From: an uncultured Lachnospiraceae bacterium
Lineage (GTDB): Bacteria; Bacillota; Clostridia; Lachnospirales; Lachnospiraceae
NCBI GenBank assembly: GCA_946549155.1
Contig: CAMNQN010000012.1
Span: 1 to 24,662 of the forward strand
Reading direction: 5' to 3'
DNA: 24,662 bases
Shown: one piece after another, positions 8,640 to 15,092 of the stretch
Numbering within the stretch: the first letter of the stretch is position 1
Layout: each line of letters begins with the position of its first letter
Program-made: the position numbers and the translations under genes
Notes under the pieces: model-generated
What the model was told of the DNA's origin: nothing
The model's database searches: none
Seen by the model: the letters and a program-made list of their open reading frames with translations, nothing else

Positions 8640-9511
8640 TGTTTGGAGAATGTCACGGCCATATATTTATGAACGGCGTCAGCTACCCGGATGCGGTGCG
8701 GATGTACAAAAATGGTGTTGACCGGGAGGATGTGCGGAGAAAGCTGGAGAGCTACCGGAAGCTGGGAATCCCCTTTTACCGGGATGGGGGAGATACGATG
8801 GGCGCTTCAGAGTATGCCCGCAGTATTGCGCCGGAGTACGGCATCGATTACCGGACACCGGTTTTTGCCATACATAAAAATGGTCACTACGGAAAGATCG
8901 TGGGCCTGGGCTTTGATACGATGAAGGAGTACCATGGGCTGGTGTTAAAGGCCAGGGAGCGGAGAAGTGATTTTATTAAAGTTATGTTTTCTGGAATCCT
9001 GGATTTTGACACGGATGGCCATATTACCGGGGAGACTCTGGAAAAAGAAGAGATCCGCGAGATGATTCATATCGCCCATGAGGAGGGGTTTGCGGTGATG
9101 GCCCACGTGAACGGGGCCAGAGCGGTACAGGCTGCGGCAGAGGGCGGCGTGGATTCTGTGGAGCACGGAAATTTTATGGACAGCGAGTGTATTTTGGCCC
9201 TGGCGGAGAGTGGTGCGGTACTGGTACCCACCTTCGTGACCATCCGCAATTTGTTGGGCAGCGGCCGGTTTGATGACAGCCTGATCCGAAGGCTGGCGGA
9301 AGGGCAGGAGCGCTGCTTAAAAGAGGCTTACGAGCGGGGGGTGCCAATGGCGTTGGGGAGCGACGCGGGAGCTTACCGGGTGCTGCATGGGCAGGGACTG
9401 GTGGATGAGTACCATGAATTTCAGCGGATTCTCGGCCCCTCCCCGGAGCTGGAGGAGCGATTGCGCCAGGCGGAGACGAAGATACGGTCAAAATTCCGGA
9501 CAGAATTTTGA
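8639..9511 (+). CDS. Metal-dependent amidohydrolase family protein, short form
   Basis: A 290-residue TIM-barrel amidohydrolase of the imidazolonepropionase/prolidase-like group. The expected metal and active-site residues are present in order: His6-x-His8 (CHGHIF), Lys114 (FIKVMFSG, probably the carbamylated lysine), His156 (MAHVNG), His176 (VEHGNF) and Asp242 (LGSDAG). It is shorter than typical members (about 400 residues) because the N- and C-terminal beta-sandwich domain is absent; the chain begins almost at the HxH motif. The GTG start overlaps the stop of the upstream Cys-rich gene by one base, with GGAAGAGGG ahead. Substrate is unknown; hydrolysis of a cyclic amide or dipeptide-like compound is the family expectation. 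A hairpin with T-runs follows. Confidence 0.86.
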   Translation: MFGECHGHIFMNGVSYPDAVRMYKNGVDREDVRRKLESYRKLGIPFYRDGGDTMGASEYARSIAPEYGIDYRTPVFAIHKNGHYGKIVGLGFDTMKEYHGLVLKARERRSDFIKVMFSGILDFDTDGHITGETLEKEEIREMIHIAHEEGFAVMAHVNGARAVQAAAEGGVDSVEHGNFMDSECILALAESGAVLVPTFVTIRNLLGSGRFDDSLIRRLAEGQERCLKEAYERGVPMALGSDAGAYRVLHGQGLVDEYHEFQRILGPSPELEERLRQAETKIRSKFRTEF

Positions 9512-9547
9512 TCGGCGCGGGTACATGCCTTTTGCTGAACCCCCGGG

Positions 9548-9574
9548 AAGGTTTTACAAAACCTTTACGTTTTT
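9548..9574 (+). terminator. Intrinsic terminator after the amidohydrolase
   Basis: AAGGTTTT (9548-9555) pairs perfectly with AAAACCTT (9558-9565). A T-rich tail with TTTTT follows, then a second T7 run at about 9581. The stem is AT-rich but the placement just after the stop fits. Confidence 0.6.
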
Positions 9575-9605
9575 ATTGGCTTTTTTTGAAATATATGGTA
9601 TCAAC

Positions 9606-9634
9606 TTGCGGAATATTCGTTTGAGTGGTAAGAT
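9606..9634 (+). promoter_or_regulatory. Promoter for the 9708 SH3b lipoprotein
   Basis: TTGCGG (9606-9611) and TAAGAT (9629-9634) are 17 bases apart, with a TG at 9626-9627 giving an extended -10. It lies in the 196-base gap after the amidohydrolase; the rest of that gap holds the terminator and the leader with a GGAGGGG SD at 9695-9701. Confidence 0.55.
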
Positions 9635-9707
9635 AAAACAATATATGAAATAATCCGTGTATGGGTTTATTTGAAAGAATTTGGGAATTGTGATGGAGGG
9701 GATAAAA

Positions 9708-11249
9708 GTGAAAAACAGAAAGAAACAGTTAATCATTTGTCTGACGGCTGTGTCTGTTCTCGCATGTTCACTTTCCGGATGCGGAAAAAGAAAAGATGAA
9801 TTGACACGGGTCACGGAGACGGAAACCGAGGCGGTTACGGAAAAGGTGACGGAGCGGGTGACGGAAAAAGCAAAGGAGAGTGAGACGCAGAAGCTGATTA
9901 CTTCTGTAGACTATACATCTAAGGACGGCACTGTGAAGATCACCCTGCCGGATAATACCTGGAAGGTAACTCAGGATGCAGATGAGATGAGGGTCTTTTC
10001 TTCCGGAAACGCGGCGATGATCAATATTACCCACGCCAGCACGGAGGCGGCCATGAATAACCTTAACGTGATGACTACGGAAGAGAATCTGAAGGCATCC
10101 CTGACCAAGCAGTATTCGGATTCCAACGCCTATGAGGTGGAGAGCTTCGAAAATGCAGTGATCAGCGGGATAAATACATACCGTTATGTGGTAAAATATA
10201 ACGCTACCGCCAGGATGTGGGCCTATGCAGTCACCTACGGAATTGTAGCCGAGGATCAGGCCTACGTGATTTCCGGTACAGTTACCGATGAGAATGATAC
10301 GCTGCTGAAGTCTGTGGAAAAATCGGTGGACAGCTTCCGGGTACTGAAGGATGAGGTGCTCAAGAGTGTTACCAGCAATGTGATTTCCGGCACCACCCAG
10401 AAAACTCCCGGCACCACTGCTACGACAGGCAGCACCAGCGCGGAGGAATTAAAGTCTCTGACAGATTACGGCACGGATGCTGCGCTGTACGCCAACGATG
10501 CGGTGAATGTGCGTCTGGCTCCGGGTACTGACGCGGATATTATGGCTACGGTGAACACCGGGGACAAGATCACGGTGGTGGGCGAGACTTCCGGCTGGTT
10601 TAAGGTCAGCATTTCCGGAAATATTGGGTATATCAGGAAGGATTTCCTGGTAAATTCCCCTGTCACGCAGCAGACGGAGACGAATGCTTCCTCCTCCGCG
10701 GGAGCGGCTGCGGCGGAGATTAATACGCAGACGACCTACGGCAGTGCAGTGACGCTGTACGCTTCCTCGGCGGTGAATGTCAGATCTCAGCCTGGTACAG
10801 ACAGCAGCGTCATCGACGGTTATTCCACCGGAAACGCTGTGACGGTGATAGGAGAGACGGATAACTGGTTTGTGGTTTCCGTGAACGGGAATACCGGGTA
10901 CGTATCCAAGGCCTATCTGACCTATGACAGTTCCGTGGGGAATAATGCAAATACCGGAAATGAGAACAATAACGCAAATAATTCCGGAAACAGCACCGGC
11001 GGAAACACCGGCGGAAATACCGGCACGGGTACGGGCAGCGGCACCATTTCCGGAACGGTGATAAGCTCCGGTATGGATTATATTACTGTGGCCGGAGACG
11101 ATGGTGCGAATCATACCATTTATTACGGAGACGCCAGCACCAGTACGGTGGATGGGCTGTATGACGGTGTCTATGTCAGCGTGACGGTGGATAATTCCCA
11201 GACAGCGGCGGATGGGACACTGTATGCGACTTCAGTGACAGGGCAGTAG
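9708..11249 (+). CDS. Large SH3b lipoprotein with N-terminal PsbP-like-size domain
   Basis: A 513-residue lipoprotein. The signal peptide ends at lipobox LSGC with Cys25. A short Thr/Glu linker (about 35-60) leads to an unassigned globular domain (about 62-220, starting VDYTSKDGTVKITLP), which resembles lipoprotein domains of PsbP/DUF size, but I cannot name it. Two SH3b domains follow at about 250-310 and 345-405 (VNVRLAPGTD; VNVRSQPGTD), then an Asn/Gly/Thr-rich linker and a small C-terminal beta domain (about 444-513) of unknown type. The GTG at 9708 is chosen because GGAGGGG lies 6 bases upstream; upstream TTG and ATG codons in frame lack an SD. It is related in layout to the proteins at 4204 and 7401. 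A strong terminator follows. Confidence 0.87.
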   Translation: MKNRKKQLIICLTAVSVLACSLSGCGKRKDELTRVTETETEAVTEKVTERVTEKAKESETQKLITSVDYTSKDGTVKITLPDNTWKVTQDADEMRVFSSGNAAMINITHASTEAAMNNLNVMTTEENLKASLTKQYSDSNAYEVESFENAVISGINTYRYVVKYNATARMWAYAVTYGIVAEDQAYVISGTVTDENDTLLKSVEKSVDSFRVLKDEVLKSVTSNVISGTTQKTPGTTATTGSTSAEELKSLTDYGTDAALYANDAVNVRLAPGTDADIMATVNTGDKITVVGETSGWFKVSISGNIGYIRKDFLVNSPVTQQTETNASSSAGAAAAEINTQTTYGSAVTLYASSAVNVRSQPGTDSSVIDGYSTGNAVTVIGETDNWFVVSVNGNTGYVSKAYLTYDSSVGNNANTGNENNNANNSGNSTGGNTGGNTGTGTGSGTISGTVISSGMDYITVAGDDGANHTIYYGDASTSTVDGLYDGVYVSVTVDNSQTAADGTLYATSVTGQ

Positions 11250-11269
11250 GAATAATTTTTTGAAACCGG

Positions 11270-11323
11270 AAGAGGGCATCGCTCAATCATCCAGTCAGAT
11301 GATTTTGCGGCGCCCTCTTTTTT
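11270..11323 (+). terminator. Strong intrinsic terminator after the large SH3b lipoprotein
   Basis: AAGAGGGC (11270-11277) pairs with GCCCTCTT (11312-11319), running into a T6 tract. Inside, AATCATC (11285-11291) pairs with GATGATT (11298-11304). It lies between convergent units and isolates the lipoprotein gene from the broken ABC gene. Confidence 0.85.
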
Positions 11324-11388
11324 GGTTATTTGACATTTACTCAACTATTTTGCAACGGCCCATTGCCTTTGTGGCCCCCGGGACGATG

Positions 11389-11829
11389 TTACCGGGCGGC
11401 AGCTTCCCCGGCATATTTGGTGGTGACCAGGTCGGCATAGGGAGCACGCTTTTCCAGTTCGCCGGCGCTCTCCAGGATATCCTGGAGCAGTTCAAAGCTT
11501 TCCTCTGTGAAAATCAGATCTTCTTTCCAGGTATCCTGGTTCTTGTAGCGTTTTACGATAGCGGTGATGGTGTCCGGATCAGTTTCCGTAAACTGAGGGG
11601 CAATTACGGCTGCGATCTCTTCCGGTGTGTGGCTGTTAACGTATTCCAGACCCTTCTGGAGAGCATTGGTGAAGCCCTGGATAAGCTCCGGGTTCTCTTC
11701 CATATAATCGGATTTCGCGCAGTAGGCGGTGTAGGGCACATAACCGGAGTCCACACCCAGAGAAGCCACCACATAGCCTGCATTTTGCTGCTCCAATAGG
11801 GTGGCGCTGGGTTCAAATTCCACAGTGTT
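11389..11829 (-). pseudogene. NitT/TauT-type ABC transporter substrate-binding protein, C-terminal part, cut by the prophage
   Basis: The last roughly 145 codons of a periplasmic-binding (SsuA/THI5-like) protein are intact, with segments such as FEPSATLLEQQNAG, VASLGVDSGYVPYTAY and ENPELIQGFTNALQKGLEYV that match this family's C-terminal lobe. Family members are about 320-350 residues, so about 60% is missing. The reading frame stays open into the integrase end, but similarity to the family stops at about 11,830, where phage DNA begins. The N-terminal part, signal peptide and partner ABC genes should lie past the right end of the prophage. A GTG at 11823 is formally a start but has no SD, so the fragment is probably not expressed as a working protein. 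Excision would restore the gene. Confidence 0.85.
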
Positions 11830-11851
11830 CGATAAATTACTACACCATCTA
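11824..11851. other. Probable prophage attachment junction (left end)
   Basis: The host coding sequence of the substrate-binding protein gives way to phage DNA here, 20-25 bases from the stop codon of the serine integrase (TAG on the minus strand at 11849-11851). Serine integrases typically sit next to the attachment site with only a short (2-base or so) crossover core, so no long direct repeat is expected. The exact base cannot be set without the right junction or an empty site. Confidence 0.65.
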
Positions 11852-13198
11852 AATAAAAGAAAAACCGCTGATTTTATGCGTGTTTTTGTCGATATATATC
11901 TTTTTTACAATTCTTTTCCAGAAAGCATTTTTATGGGACGCATCTAAGCGCCGGTACAGTTCCATCCAATTCCCGGAAAATTCTTTTTGGATCTTCTGAT
12001 ATTTTTCAAGCTTTTCCTCTGCGGTGTTCGCTTCCTCTTCCTTCAGGGCGGCGCTGAGGGTGTCATATTGGCTATCATAATATTCATCGGTAATGCGGCC
12101 CTTTTGATAGAGGATATTAAGCCGGTTCATTTCCGCCTTAATTGCCGGAGCCTTGTTCTGTTTCCTGCCTGAGGACTGCAGAGAGCATATTATGCTGGAA
12201 AGGTTGACACAGAGATGATCCAGCATGTAAGCTTCTACTACGGTTTCGCTGATACAGGCCCCCTGGGAATGCTGGTTAAACTTCCTGGAGCAGCGATATC
12301 TTTTATAAAGGCTGATACTTCCGTCCTTTAATTTTTGCCGTTTAACAAAGCCGGTCATAGTGGCACCGCATACCGGACAGGAGAGGAGGCCGGAAAAAAT
12401 GTATGCGTCTTTGGTGTGAGGATAAGTTTTGGTGTCAGTGGTGTTCTTGATCATATTTAACTGCTCCTTTGTGATATAAGCAGGATAGTAATCATCACAA
12501 CCCCGATAGATGCCGGCGTACAGATCGGATGACAAGATGCGGCTGATTTGATATTGCGTGGGTTTTTGGGGGTGATCACTGTATTTGCTTAAAATATGGT
12601 ATACCGTTTTCCGTTTGGAAAAGCAAGAAAAATAGAAAGAAAATATTTCATCTACGATTTCTCGTGTCTCGTTATCTTTCTCCAGTTTTTTATTGACAGT
12701 AACATACCCATAAGGAGCTGCTCCGGTGACATGTTCCCCGTTTCTCACTTTGTGCTCCAGAACCACCTTGATGCGTTCGCTGGTACGATCACATTCACTT
12801 TGGTTTACTGCAAGCATAATGTTTACCACCATCTGGCCGTTGGCCGTGGAGGTATCATAGTCCTCAAAGATTGTTTTCCAGTAGCAGTTGTGCTTATCCA
12901 GTATCTCTTGTGTGGCCTGGTATTCTTTGATATTGCGAAACCATCGGTCTAATTTGGTTACCAGGATAATGTCGATCTTATTATCCTGTACGTCACGCAG
13001 CAGGCGCAGCAGAGCCGGCCGTTTGCTCACCGGCTTCCTGGCAGACACACCTTCATCTGCGTAGATCCCCACAATTTGATACCCCATGCGGGTGGCATAA
13101 TCCGTCAAATCTTTTGTCTGAGCCGGAAGAGACAGGCCATGGATAAATTGTTCTTCCGTGGATACACGGGGGTATAAAGCACAGCGTAATAATTTCAT
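11849..13198 (-). CDS. Large serine recombinase, phage integrase
   Basis: A 449-residue site-specific recombinase. The N-terminal resolvase domain (about 1-150) carries catalytic Ser13 in ALYPRVSTEEQ and the conserved arginines (RPALLRLL; KLDRWFRN). The Recombinase domain follows (about 160-270). A zinc ribbon starts with CPVCGATM and pairs with the later cysteines of YRCSRK and GACIS. A coiled-coil region lies at about 365-420. It should join attP and attB to insert the phage in the substrate-binding protein gene; excision normally needs a directionality factor, not recognised here. The ATG at 13198 has AAGGAGG 7 bases upstream; the frame to 13252 is longer without support. It is transcribed toward the attachment junction. 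Confidence 0.95.
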   Translation of the reverse strand: MKLLRCALYPRVSTEEQFIHGLSLPAQTKDLTDYATRMGYQIVGIYADEGVSARKPVSKRPALLRLLRDVQDNKIDIILVTKLDRWFRNIKEYQATQEILDKHNCYWKTIFEDYDTSTANGQMVVNIMLAVNQSECDRTSERIKVVLEHKVRNGEHVTGAAPYGYVTVNKKLEKDNETREIVDEIFSFYFSCFSKRKTVYHILSKYSDHPQKPTQYQISRILSSDLYAGIYRGCDDYYPAYITKEQLNMIKNTTDTKTYPHTKDAYIFSGLLSCPVCGATMTGFVKRQKLKDGSISLYKRYRCSRKFNQHSQGACISETVVEAYMLDHLCVNLSSIICSLQSSGRKQNKAPAIKAEMNRLNILYQKGRITDEYYDSQYDTLSAALKEEEANTAEEKLEKYQKIQKEFSGNWMELYRRLDASHKNAFWKRIVKKIYIDKNTHKISGFSFI

Positions 13199-13266
13199 GG
13201 AAATCCTCCTTGGTAAAATGTATGTTTTGGGTATAAAAAATAGGCTATGCAAGCCCTGGAGGATTG

Positions 13267-13275
13267 TGGTATAAT
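13267..13275 (+). promoter_or_regulatory. Extended -10 promoter for a small RNA candidate
   Basis: TGGTATAAT is a perfect extended -10 (TG-N-TATAAT) facing right, away from integrase. No good -35 is visible (ATGCAA at 17-base spacing). GGTATAAT (13268-13275) also forms an inverted repeat with ATTATACC (13294-13301), so an operator could overlap it. Confidence 0.5.
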
Positions 13276-13281
13276 TTATCT

Positions 13282-13364
13282 TGTTGAGGGATGATTATAC
13301 CGGCCTCCGGGCCTGTATAGAAATCTATGTGAAGCCGTTCCGGGTGGTGCCGGGGCGGTTTTTT
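13282..13364 (+). ncRNA. Candidate small RNA between integrase and abi
   Basis: Transcription from the extended -10 at 13267-13275 would start near 13282 and end at the terminator at 13359-13364, giving an RNA of about 83 bases. It holds two hairpins: TATAC-c-GGCC (13296-13305) with GGCC-t-GTATA (13310-13319) around a short loop, and the 9-bp terminator stem. No credible ORF with an SD lies inside. The RNA would be antisense to the leader of integrase transcripts and to any readthrough past the abi stop. Function is unknown. Confidence 0.5.
13335..13364 (+). terminator. Strong rightward intrinsic terminator
   Basis: CCGTTCCGG (13335-13343) pairs with CCGGGGCGG (13350-13358) by nine base pairs including two G-U wobbles that exist only in the plus-strand RNA, around a 6-base loop, followed by T6. 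The wobbles show the direction: it works rightward, against both flanking genes. Confidence 0.85.
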
Positions 13365-13378
13365 CATAATGTGTATAT

Positions 13379-14428
13379 TTATTTACAACATTTTTGGCAA
13401 GGACTCAACCCATGCTTTTCTGCTTCCGAAAGATCAATTTCGATAGGGTTCTTTATACCACTACAATGTTTATCTTTGTGATATTTATTGCTTCGACTAG
13501 CAACCCAAACCAACTCGCGCTGAGTGATATTTATATTCAATATCTGGCCAAGATAGGTTACATCTTCTGGATATAGGTTACAATGTCGATTTAATTGCTC
13601 GTTTAAAGCTTGGCTAAGATGCTCATAAGGAACCTGATAATCAAATGCATGCAATAAAAACAATAATTGACTAAAGCCATGTATATCATCTTGAGTTGAA
13701 TTTACGAAACGTAGTTGACTGTTACATTTGTAATTATAAATACGGCCTCCATGAGCAGCTAAGTTACGATATTCGAGGCAGATATATAAGGTATCCATCA
13801 TAAGGAAAATCAAAGTATGTTGGTCTAGATTAAGTTTACTATTATCATATAGCTTAGAGGCAACGGAAAACTGTTCATTCGGTTTAAATAAATATATAAA
13901 ATTGATAATGGTACTAAAATAGACGCTCTTGAACAGAATCCATGGAGGAACCGTTTTATACTTTTGTGAATAGTGAGCTATAGGATCTTTGTCAGTATTT
14001 AGAACTTTTTTCATGTTGTTCAGAATAGCAGGCAAAGAAAATTGATGTTTTCGATTCTTTTTGTCGCGATAATTTTTAAAATTTAAATATAAATCTTGAT
14101 GACAGCCAAAAGTGCTAGCGATTACATCCGCAGTAGCTTCTTTTACGCGTTCTTCAAGGTCTAACATGGAAGCCATTACAGCATTACGGAGGTTTTTATC
14201 TAAAATGAATAATGACCAGATTTGTTCAAATGTTATTCCTGAACGGTACATCTTTTTACCATTGTCTATGAAAATGTAAGGATTTCGATAGCTCTTTATT
14301 AAATTTGAATAACCGTACAGTTGCAATTCGGATTTTGCAAAATTTATATTGTCAATAATTAGTCCTTGACGTTTTAGTTTTTCGATTTGTTGCTCAACAG
14401 TAGTGTAAGAAAAATCATTTGTACTCAT
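13379..14428 (-). CDS. Abi_2/AbiF-like abortive infection HEPN protein with C-terminal Cys/His tail
   Basis: A 349-residue protein of the Abi_2 (AbiD/AbiF) family. The N-terminal part (TTVEQQIEKLKRQGLII, then LYGYSNL and SYRNPY) is typical. The HEPN catalytic motif R-x4-H is present as Arg221-Asn-x3-His226 (YRNLAAHGGRIYN), which in this family suggests metal-independent RNase activity. An extra C-terminal module (about 306-349; VWVASRSNKYHKD ... HCSGIKNP ... LSPCQKC) has Cys322, Cys344, Cys347 and nearby His residues in a spacing like the Ada-type metal-binding tails common in Firmicutes proteins. The ATG at 14428 has GGAGG 6 bases upstream; an upstream TTG is unlikely. It has its own consensus promoter and a structured leader ending in a terminator, suggesting RNA control. 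It is AT-richer than host genes and sits in the lysogeny block, where phage-exclusion genes are often carried. Confidence 0.9.
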   Translation of the reverse strand: MSTNDFSYTTVEQQIEKLKRQGLIIDNINFAKSELQLYGYSNLIKSYRNPYIFIDNGKKMYRSGITFEQIWSLFILDKNLRNAVMASMLDLEERVKEATADVIASTFGCHQDLYLNFKNYRDKKNRKHQFSLPAILNNMKKVLNTDKDPIAHYSQKYKTVPPWILFKSVYFSTIINFIYLFKPNEQFSVASKLYDNSKLNLDQHTLIFLMMDTLYICLEYRNLAAHGGRIYNYKCNSQLRFVNSTQDDIHGFSQLLFLLHAFDYQVPYEHLSQALNEQLNRHCNLYPEDVTYLGQILNINITQRELVWVASRSNKYHKDKHCSGIKNPIEIDLSEAEKHGLSPCQKCCK

Positions 14429-14444
14429 AAGTTCCTCCGTACGC

Positions 14445-14508
14445 AAAAAGAGCCTTGGAATACAATTCCAAGACCCCTTTGCGACCGGACACCAGTCATT
14501 CGCTAATT
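14445..14508 (-). ncRNA. Structured leader RNA of abi, possible RNA antitoxin
   Basis: Transcription from the promoter at 14515-14542 should begin near 14508, and the U-run of an intrinsic terminator ends near 14445, giving an RNA of about 64 bases before the abi SD. Hairpin I pairs GACTGG (14497-14492) with CCGGTC (14488-14483) around a UGU loop, with one U-G wobble. Hairpin II is a 16-bp stem (14480-14465 with 14461-14446) around another UGU loop. The wobbles pair only in the minus-strand RNA. The abiF family is known, to my recollection, to be preceded by a conserved structured RNA, and members have been proposed as RNA-regulated toxins related to the origin of Cas13. Whether this RNA belongs to that motif is inference. 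Confidence 0.65.
14446..14480 (-). terminator. Intrinsic terminator between leader RNA and abi start
   Basis: The core arms CTTGGAAT (14472-14465) and ATTCCAAG (14461-14454) pair perfectly around a 3-base loop. The stem is extended by G-C and G-U pairs to an A3/U3 base that runs into the U5 tract. It stands only about 6 bases before the GGAGG SD, so abi mRNA must come from readthrough of this element. Confidence 0.8.
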
Positions 14509-14514
14509 AGCTAC

Positions 14515-14542
14515 ATTATAGCATATGCAAAAGTCTTGTCAA
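14515..14542 (-). promoter_or_regulatory. Perfect consensus sigma-70 promoter for the abi leader
   Basis: On the minus strand TTGACA (14542-14537) and TATAAT (14520-14515) are exact consensus hexamers 16 bases apart, with TGC before the -10 (extended). It lies in the 195-base gap between the ImmA-like gene and abi. It should fire constitutively in a lysogen. Confidence 0.88.
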
Positions 14543-14603
14543 GTATTCCAAATGTATAAAAATCTAAACAATTTTTGTAAAAATCTACAATATTTTATTG
14601 TTT

Positions 14604-14625
14604 TATTAAAACGCCGAAGCGGTTT
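14604..14625 (-). terminator. UUCG-tetraloop terminator at the end of the ImmA-like gene
   Basis: On the minus strand AAACCGC-TTCG-GCGTTTT forms a C(UUCG)G hairpin with one C/U mismatch, followed by a broken T/A tail. It overlaps the stop codon. The stem is short, so it is probably only partly efficient. Confidence 0.5.
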
Positions 14626-15088
14626 AATCACTAAAACTTTCTAAGATTGCCAAATAGGGTTCAAAAAAGACAATATAATTATCAATTCTTTGGTAACGTC
14701 CATACTTATTTCGATACGCCTTAATTGCATCCATAAGATATTTTTCTGTCACATCCAGATATTCCGCAATTTCAAAGCTGTTCTGGCAACCATGCTTATA
14801 GGCAGAAATGAGGCCAGATAAGCCAATGTTTTTGTTATATGCCCAGAGTCTTGCTCGAAACTCTTGTTTGCGGTTTTCAACTTTGGATTGGTCAAGGATG
14901 TCTCCGGTAGTAGTGTAATAGTGGCCGAGTTCTTCTGCTAGAATACAGGATTTTTCGGCTTGGGTCATTTTTTTCTCAATAGCAATATTGGAGCCGATAC
15001 ATAAACCCTTCAATCCATCGACTTCAGACAAATCCATTTCGACCATGTTTAAAGCATGGTTTTGAGCTTGCAATTCTTCGTAAGTCAA
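14624..15088 (-). CDS. ImmA/IrrE family metallopeptidase-like protein
   Basis: A 154-residue protein with the phage ImmA layout, usually a Zn-protease that cleaves the cI-type repressor on damage signals. The core is ILAEELGHYYTTTGD, where the normal HExxH reads E52-E-L-G-H56, so the first zinc-ligand His is replaced by Glu; this variant seems common in Firmicutes phage ImmA-like proteins. The C-terminal helix-turn part (EIAEYLDVTEKYLMDAIKAY) is typical. The TTG at 15088 is chosen because AAAGGAG lies 7 bases upstream; the longer frame to 15115 overlaps the repressor gene. The gap to the repressor stop is 4 bases, so the two are one operon and likely a regulator/antirepressor pair. Confidence 0.85.
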   Translation of the reverse strand: MTYEELQAQNHALNMVEMDLSEVDGLKGLCIGSNIAIEKKMTQAEKSCILAEELGHYYTTTGDILDQSKVENRKQEFRARLWAYNKNIGLSGLISAYKHGCQNSFEIAEYLDVTEKYLMDAIKAYRNKYGRYQRIDNYIVFFEPYLAILESFSD

Positions 15089-15092
15089 GAAA

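Noticed and set aside
10449..11114. 221-codon minus-strand ORF opposite the SH3b lipoprotein
   Set aside because: Arg/His/Ile-rich translation is the mirror of Thr/Gly/Asn-rich coding sequence and shows no domain.
13281..13481. 66-codon ORF overlapping the small-RNA candidate and the end of abi
   Set aside because: It reads through the strong terminator, has no SD, and runs antisense into the abi gene.
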